Source: Medicago truncatula (lineage: Eukaryota; Streptophyta; Magnoliopsida; Fabales; Fabaceae). Taken from it: a stretch of 64,000 nt of DNA. The position numbers were made by a program, and so were the translations under genes. Below the pieces are notes generated by a model that worked only from the letters and a program-made list of their open reading frames with translations, was not told where the DNA came from and did no database searches. The DNA lies in contig NC_053043.1 of NCBI RefSeq assembly GCF_003473485.1, forward strand, positions 8,132,001 through 8,196,000. The letters run 5' to 3'. Positions 45,989 through 56,545 of this stretch are shown here, in pieces. Numbering within the stretch: the stretch's first letter is position 1; each line of letters begins with the position of its first letter.

Positions 45989-46389
45989 AAGTATGATTCA
46001 AGAATGTGAATTCATTTTCATTATTAACTAGTTCCAAACTCGTGCGAAGTATTTTGTAAAAAAGTGGTTCTAAAAGAAAAATAATCAAATTAAAGGAGAT
46101 AGTTGCATTTTTCTTGTTAATTATAAATGAGAGAATTAAGTAAGCATATTGCACAAACATTAAAAATGTGCACCTTTTAGAAATATTTATCAAAAGCATC
46201 AAAAGAACATATATTACAATCAACATTCCAGATAGTAGTCATGTCTATCTATTTAGATACACCACTAATTATCTCAAATAGCTAAAATAGACTCGTGTAT
46301 ATACGTTAGCGACGTTGAAGAAATCTAAAAATAATCGAATTTTACATAGTAAAAAATCAACCTCCCGTTAAAAACTGGTTACTTATGTT
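45989..46389. other. spacer between FAR1 fragment A and gene A
   Basis: AT-rich, no coding sequence; presumed promoter of gene A. No convincing TATA box could be fixed. Confidence 0.4.
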
Positions 46390-46954
46390 CTATGCTTTTG
46401 TTCTTCCCTTTCCTTTTCAGGTTCCTTTCTTTCTTTCACTACACGCGCGAGCGTCACCGCAAAAAGGTAACCCTAATCATGATGTAATTGAGAACGATGA
46501 TTGATTATATCAATTCTTGTATATATAATTTATGTAATTTCTTCACAATTACTCTAATTATAGTGGTAATTTTGTGGATTTTTGGTTTTAGTTCTTACAT
46601 TTGGATGAGATTATTTGAAATTTTTTTTATTATTGTATCCTGTTTCAATATTGTTTTCGTTTTTGAAATTGCAATTCATTCAATTTTGAACCCACCATGC
46701 GAAGATGCAATTATTTTTGCCTTATGTTTTATTTAAAATCACCTCCTTGTTTAAGATTTTTAGGCAATTGAAATTCAAAGTTAGTTTTCATACATTTTTA
46801 CTGTTTTATATATCGACTTTAGAACCAACCAACTGTGTGAAGATACAATTCTTTTTTACTTTCATGTTCTTTGTTAATGCAATGCACATCAACTCTTTAC
46901 TGTATCCACTTGCCTTATGTGCCTTGTATTTTTTTATTTATTGAAGCTGCTGCT

Positions 46955-49900
46955 ATGGTGCAACTTGCTATTCTAGACACTTGTAAACCAATCAAGGCAA
47001 GTCTTTCTGGAAATCCCAACAAAGTTTATGCTAATGAAGCTATTTGATTTTTATTCAATTTTCACAATTTTAATTTCTTTCTACATATTTCAATTCTTTA
47101 TTTGATATCTTAAGTAGTAACATTGTTCATGTGTGTGTGACATTTAGTATTTCTGCAAATAGCTTTAGCTCAGTTGTTCATAACTTAAGTTGATAAAATG
47201 CTCGGGTCGTATACATCGCAATGTGTATGAATGAGAGATGAGGATTCCAACTGTTTGATATTTGCTGTCCCCTCGTGACTTCCTTGCTGATTGTTGTTTA
47301 GTTACATATATTATGAATGAGTCTCTAAACAAATATTTACCCTAGCAGGCGATTGGCAGAAGCAAAGGGGGTGTGTTAAGTACCCGTGAGATTCAACTTG
47401 GAAAGAAACTGTACCGTATTAAGAAGTTTGGTGATGGAACAACCACCGTTCAATGGAGGTTCTTAAGGGGCTTGAAGGCAAATAATAAAAGTGAAGGTAA
47501 GTTTTTCCAATGCGATAATAGTTTATGACTTTATGTAAAGGGGAGGGATATTTTGACTCCAAGAGTAACTCTTTTGAGTTACTCCAAATCACATCCCTCC
47601 ATTTTGTTTTAATCTAACCACCCTAATTGATTATTAAATCATCTCTCATTATCAAGTAGTACTGAATCATTCCCTCGCCGCATGCGTAGAAACGGTTCCG
47701 GTCTTCTTCCTCCCTCATAGTTCTTAAGAAACAAGGATTTGAATATGAATTAATTAATTCATTGGTAAGTTGAGTTTTATTTCGATAAATTTCAGATCTT
47801 TGTTTTTAAGCTGCAAAAATTATGAATTACAGTGTCTGCCACACCCCCAACCATCTCACCTCACCTCTCCATCCAGAATTTTGTACAATCATTTAAATTT
47901 GATAATTCTGTTATTCAAAGATAAGAAGAATAAAATTATTGGAATCTAAAAACAAAGGAAAGTCGCTAGATTTTTACTGAGTCCAAATTCCTTGCGGAAA
48001 TCCAAGGGCATAAAATAGAGAACCTGTAGACATTGAATTGAAATCCATAGGCAATTTCGTTCATGACTATTGATAATCTTTGAGAACATACATGGAAGGA
48101 TCGAGGAAAAGACTTTAACAATGTATTTCATTTTTCTTAGTGACGCTGCAATAAGGGAGCGATGTAGAGGATAATAGTGCTTGATCATGAAGATGATTTA
48201 ATAATTAATTAAGGATCGGTAGATTAAAACATAATGAAGGGATGTGATTTGGAGTAACTCAAAAGAGTTACTCCTTGGAGTCAAAATATCCCTCCCCTTT
48301 TGTAAAATTTTGTACAATCATTTAAATTTGATAATTCTGTTATTCAAAGATAAGAAAAATAAAATTATTGGAATCTAAAAACAAAGGAAAGTAGCTAGAT
48401 TTTTACTAAGTCCAAATTCCTTGTGGAAATCCGAGGGCATAAAATAGAGAACCTGTAGACATTGAATTGAAATCCATAGGCAATTTCGTTCATGACTATT
48501 GATAATCTTTGAGAACATACATGGAAGGATCGAGGAAAAGACTTTAACAATGTATTTCATTTTTCTTAGTGACGCTGCAATAAGGGAGCGATGTAGAGGA
48601 TAATAGTGCTTGATCATGAAGATGATTTAAATGATTAATTAAGGATCGGTAGATTAAAACATAATGAAGGGATGTGATTTGGAGTAACTCAAAAGAGTTA
48701 CTCCTTGGAGTCAAAATATCCCTCCCCTTTTGTAAAATTTTGGGGGATTTTATCATGTTTTTGGTGGTTTTTAGTTTTTATTAGGCGTGATTTACTTCTG
48801 ATTTGCTACGATTTAAGTTGTTATATATATTTCTAAATTTGGTAGGATCTTACAATCCATGTTATGATCCTATGATTTACGATCTTGTGACCCTTCCCCG
48901 ATCTTACATAGGATCCCGATTCTGACTACCTTGGTGTTAACTATCAATTAATGCACGTAGACTGTTTGATGTATGCAAATAACCTCTTTCTTTATGACTA
49001 TTAGGCAACTAAATGTCAAAGCTAGTTTTCTCAATGCTGCAATGATTATTAGGCAACTGTATGATTATTAGACAACCTACCATGTTAAGATGCAATGCTT
49101 ATTTTTTGGTCAAGTAGATGCAGTACTTTTTTTATTTAATGCACGTAAGCTTTTTCATATATTCATTTGTTTTCCGTGCCTTGTATTTTTTATTTATTTT
49201 TTATATACATTTTGCCATATTAAATTTAACTCACATTTTGGCATCTTATTTTGTTCAGCTGTAAACCCTTTTACCGGCAAGCCAGTTGCCCTTTTCAATG
49301 AGCAACCACCCCAGGCAAGTTTTTCTGGATGGGTCCTTTTTTCTTTTGATTCAAATTTCACAATTTTAGTTTCTTTCTACATATTTGAATTCATTCTTAA
49401 TTTTTATTTTTACAATCCATTACGGTTCCACACATCAAACAATGAATGTCCCATCAACTGGGATCCAAATACTTCTTGGTAAAACAGCTTCTAGGAGCTC
49501 ATAAACTCCGATCATAAGATCTGGTAACATTCTCTCCCAAATTGTCCCATAAGCACTTGCAACAGCAGACAAGCCAAAATAATCCAAACATAAGCATTTC
49601 CAAACAGCCCCCCTAATAATGAGCAACTTGTACTTTATTTTGTTTTCACATAAGTACCCCATTCTTCAACTTTCCACCTATCTGACTAGGGTATTACATA
49701 TAAATCAGACATTTAATGCTCTTGAAGATTTTGTCTTGAATAAGTTCAATATTACAATTTGCTTTGTGTGCCAGTTTGCATAATATGGGATTAGTGTTGA
49801 ATATCTGCTCCATTTTATTTTTTTGTAACATGTATCTTTGGTGGGTGTGTGTGTTTGTTGTAATTGTCTAATTTTTTCTGCAAAACTTCAGCTCAGTTGT

Positions 49901-50330
49901 TTATAACATACAATGATAAAATGCGTGCTTGAGTTGCATCCGTAATGTTGTGTATGAATGAGAGATGAGGATTTGAACTGTTTGATTTTGCTTTACCCTC
50001 CTGATTTCCTTGCCTATTGTTGTTTAATGACATATTTAGACGCCTTGAGTCTCTGATTGAATTTTTAACCAGGAGGTGAAACCCGAAACCGATGAAAAGA
50101 CTAAAGTGTACTATCATGCAAATGGAAAGCTAGAGTTTCTTCTTATGAACCATCAGCTAGGCCTTCGGTCTATGCTCCAATTTTTAAACAAGCAGGAGAA
50201 ACTGAAAACTTACAAAAATATTGAAGTTCATGAGACTGAATTTGAAGAGCTACAGTTTCGTGTTGAGAACTTTGGCGGAGCAACCACCATCGAGCGGATC
50301 TTGAAGGTCAGAATGATGTATAGTTCTTGA
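46955..50330 (+). CDS. unrecognised four-exon gene, copy A
   Basis: Exons: 46955-46996, 47349-47496, 49259-49314 and 50073-50330 (the last ends by reading past a possible donor at 50307 to TGA). Splicing in phase gives 167 residues. Introns 1 and 3 use GC donors (AAG|GCAAGT, CAG|GCAAGT); intron 2 uses GT. An untranslated exon ending at 46466 (donor 46467, acceptor AG at 46945-46946) is plausible. Exon 2 encodes AIGRSKGGVLSTREIQLGKK and on; exon 3 NPFTGKPVALFNEQPPQ; exon 4 EVKPETDEKTKVYYHANGKL to GGATTIERILK. No signal peptide or membrane segment is visible, and I recognise no family. Introns 1 and 3, and the sequence before exons 1 and 3, are paralogous, so the gene arose by duplicating a two-exon module. 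Intron 2 holds a MITE. It could be truncated at its 3' end. Confidence 0.6.
47540..48297. mobile_element. Mutator-type MITE in gene A intron 2
   Basis: The inverted ends GGGGAGGGATATTTTGACTCC, AAGAGTAACTCTTTTGAGTT and on are matched at the right by the reverse complement (GGAGTCAAAATATCCCTCCCC). Flanking 9-mers TTATGTAAA (47531-47539) and TTTTGTAAA (48298-48306) agree at 8 of 9. A partial, twice-deleted copy of the same insertion lies in copy B at 54842-55080, so it predates the duplication. Confidence 0.85.
48298..48736. repeat. 429-bp tandem duplication of the MITE's right half
   Basis: The sequence from about 47870 to 48298 is repeated at about 48299 to 48727 with over 98 percent identity (offset 429 bp). 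The joint lies at the shared string ATTTTGTACAATCATTTAAA, so unequal crossing-over or slippage between the flank and an internal match is likely. A minus-strand 80-residue frame occurs in both units but has no recognised domain. Confidence 0.92.
49446..49662 (-). other. antisense open frame in gene A intron 3, unrecognised
   Basis: A minus-strand frame with protein-like composition: GAVWKCLCLDYFGLSAVASA, YGTIWERMLPDLMIGVYELL and AVLPRSIWIPV. The same frame exists in copy B (55644-55883), and about 230 bp around it is virtually identical. It may be a piece of another gene inserted in the intron before the duplication. No promoter or start is supported. Confidence 0.35.
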
Positions 50331-50877
50331 ACCATCATGCCATGGATTGATATTATTGTACTCCCTCCTGGATATGTGGATTAATCTTGTCATAAAAAAT
50401 AAATATATTTCTACTCTTTAAAAAAGAAGTAATATTTGTTACAATTTTAGTAATGATAATGCATCTTTTTTTGTCTTTGAAAGATTAATGTTTATGCGTG
50501 ATACCACAAATTGTTATCTTCAATCCATTTTTTCAAATACATGGCCACGATTTCAACCAAATCCGGACTTCACAAATTTTCATTTGATTAAAAAAGAAAC
50601 ACGTTAAATTCTTAAAATTTATTTGTGACTTCGAAATAGTATATAACACATTACTGCTTAGCAACATATTTCGTCTGATTGTTTTGTTGAGTTTGTCTTT
50701 TGGGCCTTTTGCGCGGTGGGGTTTAGAATGGGAATGAAGAGTTGTTTCCCACCATGGGAAAGATTTTTTGGACTGTTGGATTAAAGATGATTATTGATTT
50801 TAGCATGGTCTGTTCACACAAGATTTTTTTTCATTCCCCTTTAACATTGACCTTCAACCTCCATTGTCTTCAAGTGA
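50331..50877. other. 3' flank of gene A; shared with copy B up to 50705
   Basis: Similarity to copy B runs to about 50705 (GTTTGTCTTTTGGG) and then stops. It contains TACTCCCTCC near 50360, a MITE-end-like string. From 50715 to 50877 the sequence resembles one arm of the neighbouring foldback element (TTGTTTCCCACCATGGGAAA). Confidence 0.55.
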
Positions 50878-52031
50878 GGTTTAGCATGGGGAAGGGAAGT
50901 TGTTTCCTATGATAGGAAAGTTGATTTTAGCCATTTGATTAAATAAAGAGTACACTATTATCATGTTCTCATAACACTGAATTATTTTGACACTCTTCTC
51001 CAACAATTCTCTCTCCTCCGTGTCTCCCTCACCAACCAGTACCACAACCAGCAACTTCACAATGTATTCATCTTCCATTTTCAGATCTTGGTCTCTGTTT
51101 AATTTTAACCTCTTATTTCAATTTGAGCCCCTCTTGAATCAGAATAAATCCATTACAAACAAAACCTTCAATAAACTAATATCACTTGATGTTGTTCGGA
51201 GAACAAACAGACTACTTGGATCTCTGTCTCATCTTTCGTTGCTTCCTCTTCAACCTCCTCATATGCTTCTTCTTCCACTTGGCACGCATGGTTGTTGAAA
51301 ACGGATGAGAATTTGATGAGAGAAATTCATATTGGATTGAACATTACCATTATTATTTCCATTATTATTGTTATTATTATCAATAATTGGTGGGTTTTTG
51401 TTAGCAAAATTTGCAGCAACCTCTCGAATTTGTTGTGGTATAAGTGAATTGTTAGAAACTGCATTGATATCCAAATTGAAATAAATTTTTATTTGCAGCA
51501 ACCTTTTGAATTAGTAGCAGATGATGATAAGGTTTTTATTTGATCAGTGGCAACATCATGATGATCCATGTTTAGTATAGTAGCTACTAGCTAGTTACAT
51601 TCATATAATAATAAATTTTTATGTGGGTAGCTAATTTCAATTAATATTGGAGAATTCATTGTGTTGTGCTTGCCTATAAATAAACACCAAATGATGATGG
51701 CTCGTGTGTGAATAACTTGGATTTTGAATTTGAATTGAATGAAGGTCTTAGCTCTAAACGTGTTGATCAAAGTGAGTTAAGCAACTTTAAAGAACATTAA
51801 ACAACAGAATGAATCAATGGGTTTTAAAAAATTAATGGGTTTTGAGATCTGGTCGCACAACAAGAGTGAGAAAATTAGATCCGAGACAAATTGTGAGCCA
51901 CTATGGAGAAGAGAGGGGAAATATATGGTGTGGACAAACCATCATAAAATGTATGCACCTCTTTAATCTAATGGTTAAAAAAAACTTTCCCATCATGGAA
52001 AACAACTTCCCTTTCCCATGTTAAACTTCAC
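50878..52031. mobile_element. foldback element carrying non-repeat cargo
   Basis: The left end AGGTTTAGCATGGGGAAGGG is inverted at the right end (AAGTTTAACATGGGAAAGGG). The similarity runs for 100 bp or so through AAAGTTGATTTTAGCCATTTGATTAA-like arms. The interior (about 50985-51900) is not an inverted repeat. It includes a C-rich stretch with CTCTCCTCCGTGTCTCCCTC and a minus-strand frame at 51259-51501 (QQIREVAANFANKNPPI and an N-rich run). The layout fits a Pack-MULE that took up gene fragments, but the 9-bp duplication was not found. Confidence 0.6.
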
Positions 52032-53157
52032 CTTATCTTCAACATATATACTTTCCTGCAATTACCCCTCTTTTCTGTTGAACTCCATGAATACACACTT
52101 TTTTTTTCCAGATCTAGAATTTATGTTGCAGAACTATCGGAGGAGAGCATAAATCATATTATCTTAAATTATTTGATTACTCTTCTTCAATTATAAATTA
52201 ATGAACTAGTACAATCTTAAAACTTTAAAGAAGCTAAAACTGTATTCCACATCTCATATCTTTGATGCCCACAAGCTTCATTTCATATCTCAAAGGCAGT
52301 AGTCCTATCACGGACGTTCGCTTCATTAGCCTATTTACAGATTTGTTCCTTCAATTTGTCATCAAATTTATGAGAAGGGGCAGCGTAAACTTGTACAACT
52401 AAGAAAGTGCTATGGTGTTGAACATTCCAAAAACTCAAAGGGTCAAATTGAACTCTAAGAAATGTATACAAGTGTGCTTCGATGAGCGAGGAACACACTG
52501 GTCTTGCAAACAAAATATTGCAATCAATGGTTTCTAAAATGAGTGTGTAATTAGATTAATCGTAAAGGCTCCTTAAATTTTGTTCCTTCATAAAATGAGT
52601 GTCTGTAGTTAGATCAACTAAAAAACAGAATCTAAATCACAAGAAAACGGTGTGGTGGTCAGGGGCGGTTTCACCGCCCGGCGACCCCGGGCGGTCGCCC
52701 GGGCTCGATCGATAATCTTTGCACATTAGACCCAACTCAAAAGTCAATTAACACACTTACAAAAAGAAAAATTTGGGCAATCTGAAAAATTCTCACACGC
52801 AAATAGATCTCGGAATTTTATTTAACACACTATTGACGGGTTCATCTATCTTATTTTGACGGGTTAATTGTTCAAATTGACCCTGTAATATACCTTATGT
52901 CTGAAAAATGACCCTTAAAAATACAAAACATATATTCTAGCATTATAACTTGAATTTCTTCTTATTTTTGACCATCCTGTGATATACGTGTAGTCTAAAA
53001 ATGTGACCTACATGTTGAATTTTTTCATTATTTTTTTCATACATGATTAGCACATTAAAATATAGCTTTATATAAAAAATTAAATTTCTTCGACCAGAGA
53101 TAAATTAATTATGAATTTTCATTTCCTCATAATTATGAATTTCTTAAACAATTTATA
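52032..53157. other. spacer before copy B, with a GC-rich hairpin at 52660
   Basis: No gene is seen. At about 52660-52710 a GC-rich block (CAGGGGCGG, CACCGCCCGG, CCCCGGGCGG) forms a hairpin and resembles the end of hAT elements, but the partner end is not evident. A minus-strand frame at 52331-52513 is unrecognised. Copy B similarity starts at about 53158. Confidence 0.4.
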
Positions 53158-54029
53158 ATTATTATTGTATCATGTTTCAATATTGTTTTCGTTTTTGAAA
53201 TTGCAATTCATTCAATTTTGAACCCACCATGCGAAGATGCAATTATTTTTGCCTTATGTTTTATTTAAAATCACCTCCTTGTTTAAGATTTTTAGGCAAT
53301 TGAAATTCAAAGTTAGTTTTCATACATAACCAACTGTGTGAAGATACAATTCTTTTTTACTTTCATGTTCTATGTTAATGCAATGCACATTAACTCTTTT
53401 TTATTTATTGAAGCTGCTGCTATGGTGCAACTTGCTAATCTAGACACTTGTAAACCAATCAAGGCAAGTCTTTCTGGAAATCCCAACAAAGTTTATGCTA
53501 ATGAAGCTATTTGATTTTTATTCAAGTTTCACAATTTTAATTTCTTTCTACATATTTCAATTCTTTATTTGATATCTTAAGTAGTAACATTGTTCATGTG
53601 TGTGTGACATTTAGTATTTCTGCAAATAGCTTTAGCTCAGTTGTTCATAACTTAAGTTGATAAAATGCTTGAGTCGTAAACATAGCGATGTGAATGAATG
53701 AGAGACGAGGATTTCAACTGTTTGATAATTCTGTCCCCTCTTGACTTCCTTGCTGATTGTTGGTTAGTTACATATATTATGCCTAGAGTCTCTAAACAAA
53801 TGTTTACACTAGCGGGCTGTTTCCAGAAGCAGGGTGGCTGTGGTAAGCACACGTGAGATTCAAAATGGAAAGAAACTGATCCTTGTTAAGAAGATGCGCG
53901 ACGGATCATTCACCATTAATCGTAGCTTCCTGGGCTTGAAGGCAAATAATAAAAGTGAAGGTTAGTTTTCCCAATGCTATAATAGTTTATGTTTTTATGA
54001 CTTTATGTTATTGACTTCACAACCAACCC

Positions 54030-54840
54030 TGTGAAGATAGATTTTTTCTTTTCTTTTTTGTTTCATGTAAACCCAAGAAAATTGTTAACCGTGTTAGGGA
54101 AAAGCGGATTTCGCGGCCGCTTTACATGGAGCGGTAGCGGGTCAAATCGCCCACTTTTCCACTTTCCCGGGTCTGAGTACAAAACGAGAGAAAGAGAGCC
54201 AAAAACGACTTTGTTTTTATAATCGACCCATGTGACCCGGTTTTTGACCCGGTTCGCTAGGAATAATAGAAGTTCGTTATTTGTTGAATAAATTAAAATA
54301 AATGCATATTTATGATTTCTTTGACATTGCTTGCTGAAAAGTCACACAATGAATGTGCCAGTTAAATGCATATTTTGATAGTTATTTTTCTGACAAATTA
54401 TTTTAATACTTAATATTATTGGTTATTAATTATCTTTCTTAATTTCAATATAATTTTATTTCAAATCATGAATACTTCATAAAATTTGATTAATATTTAA
54501 GGTATTTTAGTATATTTTTTGTATATTATGGTATTTTAATATTAAATATATTAGTGTCCGCGTCATGAAATAGCGTCCGCTACGCGCTGCGTCAATTTTT
54601 GGGGTGGCCGCTTTCTGCTTTGACAGCAGAGTATAATGATGTTGATCCCTATCACTGCGTTTCGTGCTTATTGGAATCCTAAATTGCTCGGAGACGATGG
54701 AATCTCCATGCTAAGTGGTGGATTCTGCTACTATTCTACATGTTCTGCTATTTCTGAGTTTTCCTGGTCTGGTCAGGCGACCTGGTTTCAATTAAAACGA
54801 CCCTCAAATATCCCTCTTTGGAAGCTTTATGTTGTTTTTG
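54030..54840. other. copy B-specific stretch in intron 2
   Basis: About 800 bp not present in copy A. Its first part (AACCAACCCTGTGAAGATAG) is paralogous to the intron upstream of exon 1, so copy A may have lost it by deletion. About 54090-54620 has GCGGCCGC and AGCGG-type motifs at both ends and may be a hAT-like insertion. The rest (54640-54840) is unrecognised. Confidence 0.4.
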
Positions 54841-54841
54841 T

Positions 54842-55080
54842 TAAGGGGAGGGATATTTTGACTCCAACCATCTCACCTCACCTCTCCATCCAGAATTTTA
54901 TACAATCATTTAAATTTGATAATTCTGTTATTCAAAGATAAGAAGAATAAAATTATTGGAATCTAAAAACAAAGGAAAGTCGCTAGATTTTTACTAAGTC
55001 CAAATTCCTTGTGGAAATCCAAGGGCATAAAATAGAGAACCAGTAGACATTGAATTGAAATCCATAGGCAATTTCTACGA
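54842..55080. mobile_element. deleted remnant of the intron 2 MITE in copy B
   Basis: Starts GGGGAGGGATATTTTGACTCCA as at 47540. It then jumps to the internal ACCATCTCACCTCACCTCTC and stops at AGGCAATTTC, so two deletions removed an arm and the right end. Confidence 0.85.
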
Positions 55081-55170
55081 TTTGCTACGATTTAAACTTC
55101 TGATTTGCTACGATTTAAGTTGTTATATATATTTTTAAATTTGGTAGGATCTTACAATCGGCAAAAGTTA

Positions 55171-55328
55171 TGGTGCATAAGCCATTTCCTTATGCATCGT
55201 GCATAAACACATCACAACCATCAGATTTCTTTTATTTTGAACAAAAATGATTTTGGCTCACTTTGGGGGTGTAGGAAGCAATTATGTTGGGATTTATGCA
55301 TGGTGCATAAGGATTTCCTTATGCACCA
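55171..55328. mobile_element. 158-bp Tourist-like MITE in copy B only
   Basis: About 40-bp inverted ends (TGGTGCATAAGCCATTTCCT at the left, AGGATTTCCTTATGCACCA at the right), flanked by TTA on both sides (55168-55170 and 55329-55331). Absent from copy A, so it inserted after the duplication or replaced sequence there. Confidence 0.8.
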
Positions 55329-56545
55329 TTACCACTCCCTGATTATTAGACAACCTACCATGTTAAGATGCAATGCTTATTTTTTGGTCAAATAGATGCA
55401 ATACTTTTTTTATTTAATGGACGTCAGCTTTTTCATATATTCATTTGTTTTCCGTGCCTTGTATTTTTTATTTATTTTTTATATACATTTTGCCATATTA
55501 AATTTAACTCATATTTTGGCATCTTATTTTGTCCAGCTGTAGACCCTTCTACCAGCAAGCCAGATGCCCTTTTCAATGAGCAACCACCCCAGGCAAGTTT
55601 TTCTGGATGGGTCCTTTTTTCTTTTGATTCAAATTTCACAATTTTAGTTTCTTTTTACATATTTGAATTCATTCTTAACTGGGATCCAAATACTTCTTGG
55701 TAAAACAGCTTCTAGGAGCTCATAAACTCCGATCATAAGATCTGGTAACATTCTCTCCCAAATTGTCCCATAAGCACTTGCAACAGCAGACAAGCCAAAA
55801 TAATCCAAACATAAGCATTTCCAAACAGCCCCCCTAATAATGAGCAACTTGTACTTTATTTTGTTTTCACATAAGTACCCCATTCTTCAACTTTCCACCT
55901 ATCTGACTAGGGTATTACATATAAATCAGACATTTAATGCTCTTGAGGATTTTGTCTTGAATAAGTTCAATATTACAATTTGCTTTGTGTGCCAGTTTGC
56001 ATAATATGGGATTAGTGTTGAATATCTGCTCCATTTTATTTTTTTGTAACATGTATCTTTGGTGGGTGTGTGTGTTTGTTGTAATCGTCTAATTTTTTCT
56101 GCAAAACTTCAGCTCAGTTGTTTATAACATACATTGATAAAATGCGTGCTTGAGTTGTATCCGTAATGTTGTGTATGAATGAGAGATGAGGATTTGAACT
56201 GTTTGATTTTGCTTTACCCTCCTGATTTCCTTGCCGATTGTTGTTTAATGACATATTTAGACACCTTGAGTCTCTGATTAAATTTTTAACCAGGAGGTGA
56301 AACCCGAAACCGATGAAAAGACTAAAGTGTACTATCATGCAATTGGAAAGCTAGAGTTTCTTCTTATGAACTATCAGCTAGGCCTTCGGTCTATGCTCCA
56401 ATTTTTAAACAAGCAGGAGAAACTGAAAACTTACAAAAATATTGAAGTTCATGAGACTGAATTTGAAGAGCTAAAGTTTCGTGTTGAGAACTTTGGCGGA
56501 GCAACCACCATCGAGCGGATCTTGAAGGTCAGAAATGATGTATAG

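Larger units (their letters stand above)
53422..56545 (+). pseudogene. unrecognised four-exon gene, copy B (possibly inactive)
   Basis: Exons match copy A: 53422-53463, 53813-53960 (or from 53816), 55537-55592 and 56294-56545. Both GC donors are kept. Before exon 2, copy A reads CTAGCAG|GCG but copy B reads CTAGCGGGCT, so the second of two tandem acceptors is lost; using the remaining TAG keeps frame and adds one codon. Exon 2 is strongly diverged (AVSRSRVAVVSTREIQNGKK versus AIGRSKGGVLSTREIQLGKK, and more so after it). Exon 4 differs from copy A at only a few of its first 234 positions and ends VRNDV-stop. No counterpart of the upstream untranslated exon of copy A is present, so it may lack a promoter. 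The frame is still open, so a working gene cannot be ruled out. Confidence 0.55.

Noticed and set aside
47946-48617. Two identical 80-residue minus frames as a gene family
   Set aside because: Both lie inside the duplicated MITE half and have no recognised domain.
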